Of a stretch of 64,000 bases of DNA, positions 49,866 to 58,445 are shown one piece after another. Under the pieces are notes generated by a model. The model was not told the origin of the DNA. It saw only the letters and a list, made by a program, of their open reading frames with translations, and searched no databases. Source of the DNA: Nitzschia sp. DOCU1 (lineage: Eukaryota > Bacillariophyta > Bacillariophyceae > Bacillariales > Bacillariaceae); the NCBI GenBank assembly GCA_951394045.1, contig OX595991.1:1116001-1180000 (forward strand), in the 5' to 3' direction. Numbering within the stretch: position 1 is the first letter of the stretch; each line of letters opens with the position of its first letter. The translations under genes and the position numbers were made by a program.

Positions 49866-50420
49866 TGCTAATAGACTTTGACGATACTACAAAAGATATT
49901 TGTGTCGAATACATGTGACTCTGGGTAGTTGACCGAAGACATGAGATATGAAGAAGTTTCGTCGGTGGCCGAATTTGTGGCGTGTTCCTCGGAGTGTCGG
50001 GATTGACCCCCAAAGCGAATTATAAACTCTAATCATTCATGAATATTGTATTGAACTGTGACGTTAAGTAATGAGTCTTTCAAGGAAGAAAATCAAATAG
50101 AATTTTGGCGGGATCGAGTCGCATAGCCAAATGCCCGTTGCGCGGGGTGAGCCGCTGCTACTCAACACACCCAGGTCACACAATGTGTTACGAAGAAAAA
50201 CAACAGGTTGTCTACGACTTTAGAGTCGTCCTCTCAATGTTAGCTCAACAACGACAACTAAATTTTAATCATTTAAACCACTGCAGTAATTGGTTGCTAC
50301 TGAATTTCAGTGTCAATAACAATAGTTACTAAATGCTCACTTGTGACTTTTCACTAAGAGAGGACGAAATCCCAAAACTCTGAGAACTTCATTACGATCC
50401 GGGTCGCAAGATGCTACTGC
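49866..50420. other. intergenic
   Basis: About 555 bp between two minus-strand genes. AT-rich around 50030-50110. The 50105-50332 frame is unsupported. No element seen. Confidence 0.45.
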
Positions 50421-51776
50421 TTAAACTTTATAACGACCGTGATTGACACTACCCATAATTCGTTGAAAAATTTGTCCTCCTCCCTTCTTGGGTTCATCAG
50501 TAGGCCGTGGTTTTGGTTTCGATGCAATTGCCAATTCGAGCGACAAGTTTCCAGGTTTTACATGTTCACGTTCCATGGAAAACTTGCAATCACGATCGGG
50601 TTCGTCGCTTTCAGGATAGAGTGATATCTGGAAGGACGGCGGCCTCAAATTACTTTTCTCTTCGATGATTGTGTTACGAACGCGTTCAGCCGAGCTCCTC
50701 CTACTAGAACAACCATTGCGTCTTGAGCCGGAACCGCGCTTCTTGCGGGGCTCAGTTTCCGAACTGGGTCGCGCCGGTTTGTCTCGGATTTTAGGGCTCT
50801 TGCTGCAATTCAAATCGAGATTAGGACAGCTTGAAACAAAATCAAGAATCTCCTGAGGATCCACTGACCTATCCTTATCGCGTGACTTATGGATTCGTCG
50901 CCTTGTTGATCGAGATCGATGCTCGTGTTTCCTGCCGGAGGAAGAATCTTCTGGCTTCCGAATCCTTGACCGAGATCTCCGTCGTCGTCGACTTTCACTA
51001 CTTTCGTCCTCGACTTTACCCGACGAGGAGGGGCGAGTCTTTCGGCTCTTCTTCTTCTGTCGACTTTTCCCATCGTTTACATCCAAATATGACGACGATG
51101 AGAGGTAACTAGCCGACAAGGATCCTTCGCCCCCTGGTGCTGCTGCCCTCGCCCTGTGGCCATGCACGCTTGTCCTTGCCTTCCTTTCAGATGATCCTCT
51201 AGACTTGCGTTTTGTCTTTGCAGTTTTCTTTTTGGATTTCTCCAGGCCATTTTCTTCATTCTTATCAAGCGACTTGTCCGGCCTCTTCTCATGTGCCTGA
51301 TCCACCGTCCCGTGCCGAATCAAACGAGTTTCCGCCATGGAGGAATCTTCGTCGACGATATTTGGGCGCGTTGTGGAGCCACCAAAACACGGTGGCAGAT
51401 TATTTTCCTTCTTTGAGACGGCTGTATCAGTAATAGTAGCTGCCTGAACTGCCAGCACCATTGCCTTCCACTCCTCGTCCGACATGGGTTTGTCAATTGG
51501 TAGGCCACTCAAGCCCAGAAGGGCGTATCCTGCCGTTTCGTTACCCAGCGAGCTCATATCATCATCAGATATCGTCATGGGGCAGAACATTTGAGTCAAA
51601 ATTGGATCGCTTTTCTCCTCCCAGACTGCCAAGGCCTCACTCGTCTGAGATTTCTCGATAATCTTGGCTACATTGGGACACGCAGTCAACGAAGGGCGCA
51701 ACGGGGGTCGATCATCACTGTCTACATCGTCGTTCTCCCCGAAGCGACCGGCGCTCTTTCGGTAATTTGACACCAT
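50421..51776 (-). CDS. Ser/Arg/Lys-rich low-complexity protein
   Basis: Predicted 451 aa, single exon. Residues ~1-110 contain a possible ordered segment (CPMTISDDDMSSLGNETAG, PMSDEEWKAMVLAVQAA). The rest is highly charged with RRRRSRSR, SSGRKHEHRSRSTRR and KKKSRKTRPSSSG stretches, of the kind seen in RS-type splicing or nuclear proteins. The C-terminal ~80 residues are more mixed (SLELAIASKPKPRPTDEP). No recognised domain. A nuclear localisation is plausible from the basic clusters, but the function is unknown. Confidence 0.72.
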   Translation of the reverse strand: MVSNYRKSAGRFGENDDVDSDDRPPLRPSLTACPNVAKIIEKSQTSEALAVWEEKSDPILTQMFCPMTISDDDMSSLGNETAGYALLGLSGLPIDKPMSDEEWKAMVLAVQAATITDTAVSKKENNLPPCFGGSTTRPNIVDEDSSMAETRLIRHGTVDQAHEKRPDKSLDKNEENGLEKSKKKTAKTKRKSRGSSERKARTSVHGHRARAAAPGGEGSLSASYLSSSSYLDVNDGKSRQKKKSRKTRPSSSGKVEDESSESRRRRRSRSRIRKPEDSSSGRKHEHRSRSTRRRIHKSRDKDRSVDPQEILDFVSSCPNLDLNCSKSPKIRDKPARPSSETEPRKKRGSGSRRNGCSSRRSSAERVRNTIIEEKSNLRPPSFQISLYPESDEPDRDCKFSMEREHVKPGNLSLELAIASKPKPRPTDEPKKGGGQIFQRIMGSVNHGRYKV

Positions 51777-52300
51777 GTTTTGAATTTAATTTGTTGTCGG
51801 AATTGGTTCTTCCTTGTGTACAAGTAAAAATTTCCTGGAATTGTGCTCCTACGAACAAAGAATGAATGTTTCATCGTCAGAAATGAGGTGATGAAATCAA
51901 CGTTGGACGCGAGCTTCTGTGGTCTTGCGCTTACCACCGGGCAGGGGGCACATAAAAGATAACTCTCAAGCACGACTCGACTCATTTTCTCGGTGATGGA
52001 TACCAGTTTCAATCCGAACTGTGGGGGGGTACTCAGTCTTCATACATACTCACAGTGGTACCTGGCATTCTGCGATGCGCTTCGCATCTCCCCTTGCCTT
52101 TTTGTAGCGCCGAGGCCAACGAGCATTCACGATCTTCGGATTCCTTCCCTTGCATGGTGCAAAACATCCCTCCACCATGGTGTGTTTTATTTTGTACTCG
52201 AGAGACGCAACTCATAATACCCAAAAAACTATTTTTTGAAAGACCAAAAACAAGCGAGAATTCCGTGTATATTGAAAGAACAAGAAGTGTTTAAAAAATT
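51777..52300. other. divergent promoter region (RS-rich protein / dioxygenase)
   Basis: About 520 bp with several small overlapping ORFs on both strands. No domain, RNA gene or clear promoter element. Confidence 0.45.
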
Positions 52301-53122
52301 ATGAGGTTTCCAACAATTTTCATAAATCACGGAGGGGGGCCATTGCCTCTTCTTGGTCGACAGGACGCTCTTGTCAACAACATGAAACAGGTCGTTGAAA
52401 AGTTTCTGCCCACGCAATATCCTACAGCAATCGTCGTCCTTAGTGCTCACTGGGAAAGCGATCCTATCAAGATTGCATCAGCGGCCCAACCAAGTATGTA
52501 CTACGATTACTCCGGCTTCCCTCCCGAGACTTATGAATATCAATATCCAGCCCCAGGATCGCCCGAGCTTGCCCAAAGGATCCATGAGTTGCTGGGAAAT
52601 AACGACCTAAAAAGTCAGCTGGACGAAAACAGAGGTTTCGATCACGGAGTTTTTATACCCTTGATGATCATGTATCCAAAAGCCAACATTCCCGTCGTCT
52701 GCGTGTCGCTGCACAAATCTTTGGATGCAGAAGTCAACATGCGCATTGGGAAGGCCTTGGAGCCACTTCGTGATGAAGGAATCTTGATTCTAGGTTCTGG
52801 GTACTCATTTCACAATATGAATGCATTTTTTAACCCGAGCCGTGAAACCGTGCGGGCATCAAATGAATTCAACGAGTGGCTTAAGGGCACAATCATGGGC
52901 AAAGATTCGCCGTATTTGGAAAAGTTGAAGAAATGGAATGAGGCCCCCGGAGGACGAATTTCTCATCCAAGAGAAGAGCATTTGATACCGCTATTGATGG
53001 TTGCGGCTGCTGGAGGGGAAGATGCTCAACCGAGACTTATATACGACACAACGACCAACGCTTCCGACAATCTTTACGACGCGGTATCAGAGCATGCAGT
53101 CACTGGATATCTGTTCCAATAG
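52301..53122 (+). CDS. class III extradiol ring-cleavage dioxygenase (DODA/LigB/YgiD type)
   Basis: Predicted 273 aa, close to the usual length. Conserved residues in order: His10 in FINHGGGP, His50 in LSAHWES, His115 in RGFDHGVFIPL, His171 in GSGYSFHN, and His222/His227 in ISHPREEHLIPLL. The first, second and later His residues are the metal ligands and catalytic base in LigB/DODA enzymes, which open catechol rings with O2. In plants DODA cleaves DOPA to betalamic acid; the bacterial YgiD homologue acts on DOPA too. In an alga the substrate is unknown. No signal peptide, so probably cytosolic. Confidence 0.9.
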   Translation: MRFPTIFINHGGGPLPLLGRQDALVNNMKQVVEKFLPTQYPTAIVVLSAHWESDPIKIASAAQPSMYYDYSGFPPETYEYQYPAPGSPELAQRIHELLGNNDLKSQLDENRGFDHGVFIPLMIMYPKANIPVVCVSLHKSLDAEVNMRIGKALEPLRDEGILILGSGYSFHNMNAFFNPSRETVRASNEFNEWLKGTIMGKDSPYLEKLKKWNEAPGGRISHPREEHLIPLLMVAAAGGEDAQPRLIYDTTTNASDNLYDAVSEHAVTGYLFQ

Positions 53123-53263
53123 CGAATACTGGTGGTATTTCTAAGGCTTAGGCAATCGTTCGTTGAAAAAAGTTGTTCTAAACATGATAATGGGGGCATG
53201 ACGAGATCAGTCGAAACTTTACAGATTCGGCGCGTCGCACGAAGCGAGCACATCGTCGCCTAG

Positions 53264-54823
53264 CTATCCCCATTTACATTCACAATCATATCCTTCGGGA
53301 TAAAGATTACGGAAGTACTGGCAGGCATCCCCCAGTTCATCATCAGGGTATGTCTCCACCCAGAGCAGGTAGTTCAGCCCTACTCCTCCGCCAATAAGTC
53401 CGGTAATACCCAACATAGCCCACATGAAGCGTTTGCAGGTGGATGCAATAGCATTGCAGAAAAGCAAGATACCAACAAGGAATCCCGATACAAAGCCCCC
53501 CAAGTGACCCGACAGGTCGATGTAGGTGACGAGGCCTAAGAGGCAGATGACAGAGGTACTACACAGTACTCCGGCCATTTGATCCACCGCTACCGACAGA
53601 AGATGGTACTTGTGGTCGAGCTCGAAAGTTTTATATGTGACGAACTGGGCCATTTTTGCTCCAAAAAGACCCATAAGTGCGCCTGAACTAGATACTCCAA
53701 TTTCGTCTGGGTTCAGTACGCAAGATGTTGCTACAGCTCCAATTCCGCTGACGATGTAAGCTATGAGCCATGTACCGGAACCCCATTCCCTTTCAAAGAG
53801 AGCGCAGGTTTCCAATTGGCAAACTGCATTCACCAGCATGTGTAGGACGCCCACATGCAAAAGCACTGGCGTGAAAAGGCGGAAATACTGATGCTCGTCC
53901 AACAAGAGATACGCATTCTTTCCACCCCACTCGGAGAAGGCATCTGGATAGGGTCCAATCATGGGATTAACATCAATCGTGGCCACGCCACATAGGATAA
54001 GTTGAATCAGCATGAGACCAAGTTGTAGAGAAGAGACAAATATGCTCGCAAAAGCCACTTTCTGCTGGTAAAAGACCCTGTTTTTGTCAACTGACCAAAG
54101 GCCATCTTCCATAGTACTTTCGCTTTTAAGTCTGGCATTTGTGAAGTCTTGTTCGAGCTCATGGGTGTAGGAAGTGCTCAGAGTTTGTCCGTCATCTTCA
54201 TCCTTTGTTGTACCATCGAATGTATCATCACCATACGTCATCGTGGTACCATCACCATATGTCCCCGTGGATTGGCCAAAGGTGGTGTCGCCATCGGTGG
54301 CTGCACCAAATGTACTCAAAGTTGCACTATCCGCATAACTGAACGTACTGGATGTGATCTCGGACAGTCTTGGATTGAGAATTTCGGCAATTTTTTCCCG
54401 CGTTGCTGCTGGAGTCGCATGGTCAGACGAGGAAGCTGTCGCTGCATCGTCACTCCCGTCACGAACCTTGTATCTGCCCTCATCGTCTTTCGACCTGTCG
54501 GAAGAAGTTTCAGATGGAGCAGGGGGTACGTAGCCCGATTTCGCTTTAGAATTTCGTGGCGATGACAGAGCTCGCTTACTCCCAGTGGACTTGGCTGTGG
54601 AGACTTTCAAAAGTGGGTCTTTGTTCACATCCGATTTCCCAAACAACGTTCTTTCTCTCGATTTGCTTCGACTTCGCTTAGTAGCATCCTTGGGATATGT
54701 ATATGGGCGATATTTCATCAGCCGTCGACCTGGTGTTTCTTTCGGCGTTGCTTTCTCAGTCTCCGCTTCATCTCCGTTCTTCCTCCGGAATATGGGCAAG
54801 GATGCCTCCAATTTTCTAACCAT
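53264..54823 (-). CDS. rhomboid-family intramembrane protease-like protein
   Basis: Predicted 519 aa. The first ~240 residues are Ser/Lys/Thr-rich and cytosolic. About seven helices follow. NPMIGPYPDAFSEWG is the first-loop motif typical of plant-type rhomboids. The active-site region reads GVSSSGALMGLFGAK, so the usual Gly-x-Ser-Gly is Ser-Ser-Ser-Gly with Ser380 as nucleophile. The second residue of the dyad is His440 in DLSGHLGGF. Both catalytic residues are present; the altered glycine could affect the oxyanion loop. The C-terminus has a short Cys-containing tail (DCECKWG). Substrates are unknown. Organelle location is not indicated. Confidence 0.83.
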   Translation of the reverse strand: MVRKLEASLPIFRRKNGDEAETEKATPKETPGRRLMKYRPYTYPKDATKRSRSKSRERTLFGKSDVNKDPLLKVSTAKSTGSKRALSSPRNSKAKSGYVPPAPSETSSDRSKDDEGRYKVRDGSDDAATASSSDHATPAATREKIAEILNPRLSEITSSTFSYADSATLSTFGAATDGDTTFGQSTGTYGDGTTMTYGDDTFDGTTKDEDDGQTLSTSYTHELEQDFTNARLKSESTMEDGLWSVDKNRVFYQQKVAFASIFVSSLQLGLMLIQLILCGVATIDVNPMIGPYPDAFSEWGGKNAYLLLDEHQYFRLFTPVLLHVGVLHMLVNAVCQLETCALFEREWGSGTWLIAYIVSGIGAVATSCVLNPDEIGVSSSGALMGLFGAKMAQFVTYKTFELDHKYHLLSVAVDQMAGVLCSTSVICLLGLVTYIDLSGHLGGFVSGFLVGILLFCNAIASTCKRFMWAMLGITGLIGGGVGLNYLLWVETYPDDELGDACQYFRNLYPEGYDCECKWG

Positions 54824-55464
54824 TGTTCCTAAGATAAAGAGGTGGTTTCACTGAGTGTCCCTCCTGGTTGCTATTGTCAACTTATCGCTCCTCTTGCACC
54901 TTGGTGTTCGATGCCAACCTGTGCGGGTTTGGTGGGAATTGAGGAATTTGTGCGATGGAAGGTGTCAGGGTTTGCTTTGCTCGGCGTGACAGGTTGTACT
55001 TTATTCGATAATGTATATAATTAATTCTAAATGAGACAATCGCAGAAAACTAATATATGCAATTTTGAATAGGAACATAAATTCGCCGAGTCCGGCGCTT
55101 GCTCTATCGCGCACAAGAACAAAAATGTACCGTACTATTCAACAACACACGTCCATGTATCATATCGTACCATGATACATACTTACTCGCGTACGTCACA
55201 ACCGACCAGTTGACTTTTTTCGCAACACAACCAATACACGACGAAACAAGATTTGCTCCCCTCTCTCTCTACTCTACTAGAGAGGCTTGAAATGTCCCCA
55301 TTGTAGTAGGCGCCGACAAACGAAGATACTCATTTGAGCGCGGCGTGAGTATTTATTCCTGCATTCTAGTTGTCCGTACCACAGAAGAAGGAATAGCAAC
55401 GCGATTGGTTGCCCTGAGGACGTGAGATTTCGTACCATTTTTGGGTGCAACAAGAGACAACACA
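54824..55464. other. divergent intergenic region (rhomboid / CPBP)
   Basis: About 640 bp without a gene. It holds the second copy of the 22-bp CTCTACT...AGAGAGG sequence (55264-55285). A T/A-rich stretch lies at 55010-55075. Possible promoters of both flanking genes. Confidence 0.5.
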
Positions 55465-56433
55465 ATGTTCAACTTGGCTCACTGCTGTAGGCGAGGTTGG
55501 CTGCTTTGCTTTCTGTTGTTCAACCTTCGATTGGGTCAATCATTGGGATTTTCCCCTACGGGTCAAAAGTGTAGAGATGTACATCCCATCGGTATTCGGA
55601 TCGCAACCAGATCGGGTATCCCTCAAGTGAGCCACGGCTATGGCGAATATCTTGGAGCGACTCACAAACATGCCTGTGTTCGACCACCATTAGTGGAATT
55701 GAGGCAAACGTCAAAAGATACAGATGGAAGTAGTACTCCCAAGGGATTTTTTGCGCGATTGGGGGCCGATGATGAAATGTTCAATATCAAGACGACCATT
55801 TCATTGGTGGGCGGCCAAGCCGTGTTGGTGGCCATTGCAGCAGCAATTGCGGCAACAACTGGAACCCCAAACCTTGGCTTTGGTCCTGGTATTGACTTTG
55901 GCTTCAAATCAATCAGCCAAGGTCTATTAATGACGGCGCCTCTGGGAGCCTTGGCTTGGATATTGGATTGTGTCGAGGAAAATGTCCCTGCCTTGCAGGA
56001 CGTAACGACGGCGACACAACGTAGCGTTCTGGCATTGCTAGGGAGCACCTTCAAACCTGGACTAGGACTTGCTGTTGCTGTCTCGTTGGGTTTGGCGGCA
56101 GGATTTGGAGAAGAAATGCTATTTCGAGGAGTGTTGCAATACGAGCTGATTAGCCGAATGGGCAAGGTTGGTGCCGTCGGTCTGAGTAGTCTCATTTTTG
56201 GGTTGTTGCATGCGGTGACGCCCATGTATGCATTCTTGGCCACTCTTGCAAGTGTATACTTTGGCTATTTGTATCTGGACACTGGGAACCTGGCTGTGCC
56301 TATTATTACTCACGCGGTCTATGATATCGCTGCGTTGCTATACGCGCATTGGACTGTGGCCAAACTGAGTCCCAAGGAACAGACGGCCTTAGCAGAGTGG
56401 GTAGGACCCGCCGAGGTTGCTGATGATAGATGA
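55465..56433 (+). CDS. CPBP (CAAX/Abi) family intramembrane protease
   Basis: Predicted 322 aa from ATG 55465; the frame is open from 55441 at a non-ATG codon. A signal peptide (about 1-28) followed by SLGFSPT suggests plastid targeting. Several membrane helices follow residue ~110. The CPBP motifs are EEMLFR (Glu216, Glu217, Arg221), FGLLHA (His249) and HAVYD (His283, Asp287), so the metal/water-activating residues are present. These proteases include Rce1 and the plant SCO4/BCM relatives; plastid members affect chlorophyll and membrane protein stability. Exact function not assigned. Confidence 0.85.
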   Translation: MFNLAHCCRRGWLLCFLLFNLRLGQSLGFSPTGQKCRDVHPIGIRIATRSGIPQVSHGYGEYLGATHKHACVRPPLVELRQTSKDTDGSSTPKGFFARLGADDEMFNIKTTISLVGGQAVLVAIAAAIAATTGTPNLGFGPGIDFGFKSISQGLLMTAPLGALAWILDCVEENVPALQDVTTATQRSVLALLGSTFKPGLGLAVAVSLGLAAGFGEEMLFRGVLQYELISRMGKVGAVGLSSLIFGLLHAVTPMYAFLATLASVYFGYLYLDTGNLAVPIITHAVYDIAALLYAHWTVAKLSPKEQTALAEWVGPAEVADDR

Positions 56434-56669
56434 TGACCTACCGTAGTTAGCTCGATTGGCCTTGGTAATGCATTGCTAGAGACAGGAATATTGTTTCTAA
56501 AAATAGCTAGCAAAGTTCGATCTCATACCTTCTTAGGCTCCACTATTACGAGTTCTTCTCTACTAGTAGAGCGCATTTCGACGAATAAACTTGCTCCAAT
56601 CACGCCCAGTACAGTGCAAGTATTCTATGTTTCTGATTCTTTACAACAACAAATATTGACACCTACTAA
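56434..56669. other. short convergent gap
   Basis: About 235 bp between convergent genes. It contains a TCTCTACTAG(TAGAG) motif at 56557-56571, also seen in other intergenic stretches. Confidence 0.5.
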
Positions 56670-57326
56670 CTACGAGATGATGCAACATCCTCCTTCAGCC
56701 GCTTGTTTGCGGTAGTGTCGTTTGTATTCCTCCAAATACAAGAGCTGTTTTTCATTAATTGCCCCTCGTCGGTGTCGTCGAATCATGGATACCGCCTCGA
56801 CTGGATCCATATTGGCAAATTCAATCAATGCCAGCGCCACCATGACGGGTGCCCGTCCTAAGCCAGCTACACAATGGACGGCAATGCACACCTTGTTGCC
56901 CGACTCTGCTGCTGCAGAGGACGGATTGTTCGAAAAAAATGTCTTGTCCACTAGCTTGAGCCACGAATCAATCACTTCATTGGGGGGCGAGTGACCGTCG
57001 GCATATTCCATGTCGTGCAAGCAAATGCCTGCTGCCTGTAACTCTGCCCCCTGATAGGTAGGCTCACAAACACGCACTACTTCCACTACGCCGTGCTTTC
57101 TCATTTCCTTGATATATAGGTGCAAATTGCTTTGTCGCGGAGCATCCATAATCAAGAATTTCATCTTTTGGACCTCGATGAGGGTCGGTTTCGTGCCAAT
57201 GGACGACATGGTGTTGTTGTGATTGTTGGCGTAAGGAAACGATGACGATGATGTTGATCGGATCACAGCTTGCTCCACTCCAATTACCACTCCTCCTTGT
57301 TTTTTTGTGCGTTTGTCACTTTCCAT
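56670..57326 (-). CDS. PRL-type (PTP4A) protein tyrosine phosphatase with CaaX tail
   Basis: Predicted 218 aa. N-terminal 40 residues are variable. The catalytic domain has C87 in VRVCEPTY (the redox-partner Cys in PRLs), a WPF-loop-like DMEYADG, the P-loop HCVAGLGRAP with nucleophile Cys152 and Arg158, and RRHRRGAINEKQLLYLEEY. The usual Cys-x5-Arg is intact. The C-terminus CCIIS ends in a CaaX box (Cys-Ile-Ile-Ser), so farnesylation and membrane attachment are expected. PRLs regulate growth and Mg2+ transport through CNNM proteins in animals; the role in algae is not known. Ends 236 bp from the convergent CPBP gene. Confidence 0.92.
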   Translation of the reverse strand: MESDKRTKKQGGVVIGVEQAVIRSTSSSSFPYANNHNNTMSSIGTKPTLIEVQKMKFLIMDAPRQSNLHLYIKEMRKHGVVEVVRVCEPTYQGAELQAAGICLHDMEYADGHSPPNEVIDSWLKLVDKTFFSNNPSSAAAESGNKVCIAVHCVAGLGRAPVMVALALIEFANMDPVEAVSMIRRHRRGAINEKQLLYLEEYKRHYRKQAAEGGCCIIS

Positions 57327-58445
57327 GTGTTGTGTAATAATAGCGCGGTTTTTCTTTATAGAAAGGGACTGTGGGCACTAGCAGCCAGCAATCGCCAATA
57401 CAGATTGTGTTGGATTTCGTCGGAAGCACCAGAGACACAAAATAATTTAGGACGCTGCTTTGCTTGTTCTCCACTCAGCAGTACTCTTCTTCTGCTGCTA
57501 CTGCAAATGCCACCCACCTACAGTTTAGGGACTTCAACTCACTACTCGCAAAGCTCTTATTAGCCCGGCTTCGCTCGGCTGCACTCAGAAATCAGTTGCA
57601 GCTGAGACTGGAGTGATAATCTCCCGATCCCTTTGGGCGGGGAGTGAAGTGGCTTCAGGCTGTTGTACAGAATGGTGGAAACGTTTATAAACACCTGCAG
57701 GTCGCCGCCAAGTGCAAGGGTTCAAACGAAAGAAAAACGAAATCGAGAGAGAAAGGATGGGAAACGACGGAAGGTAAAAAGTGTCGTGTTTCCGCGTGGG
57801 TCTCTTTTTCGCCTCACTCTGTCACTACTACCTTTTTGGCACCCCGCGTTCGCGACTTGCCCTCGTGCGGGACATCGAGAGATTCCAAACCATCTCCAAA
57901 ACAAAAATCAAGCGCCTTCGTCCACACACACATAAATCAACGCATGCAAGGCCCGGAATTCGGTCAAAACGTGAGTGAGTGCTCGAAATTCTGTAGAAAT
58001 CAGTACGGGAAGCTACGTGGGACCACCAAGTCGCGAGTCAACCCTCCCAGCATCCAGCAGGCCGGCGCGACTCTCCTTCTTTTCGTGACTGTAAAAGTTC
58101 AGCCTGCGTTCCGTTGGAGGAATGAAGAAACAGAACGGTCGACTCAATCGACCGTTCTTCGGTTGGATCGTGCCAATCAACACACAATCGGCACGCGCGG
58201 GTAAACAAGCGTTTGAGACTTTCACCGTTGAACCGGCTACCGGTAGTAGTGTCCATCTATTTTCTTGCTTGGCTTCCACATACATTGTTTTTTACCGTCA
58301 CGAACGAACGCTCTTTTGATGTGAAAAAGAAACGATCATATTTTCTGCCCCCACCACTTTACTTCTCTCCACCATCATCATTGTCACCATCACATTGGAA
58401 CGAAGCAAAAGCAAAAGGAACAAACAACAACAAGCAATTACTAAC
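57327..58445. other. divergent intergenic region upstream of the LRR gene
   Basis: About 1.1 kb. A 186-residue open frame (57644-58204) starts at GTG and has no motif, so I do not call it. An 11-bp perfect inverted repeat lies at 58132-58158. A CTACCGGTAGTAGTG 15-mer (58237-58251) matches one at 42027. Confidence 0.5.
58132..58158. repeat. 11-bp perfect inverted repeat with 5-nt loop
   Basis: AGAACGGTCGA, then CTCAA, then TCGACCGTTCT. It lies about 290 bp upstream of the LRR gene start. It may be an operator-like dimer site, a hairpin in a 5' leader, or chance. Confidence 0.7.

Noticed and set aside
57644..58204. 186-aa plus-strand ORF upstream of the LRR gene
   Set aside because: Starts at GTG, contains no recognisable domain, and its composition looks like noncoding DNA.
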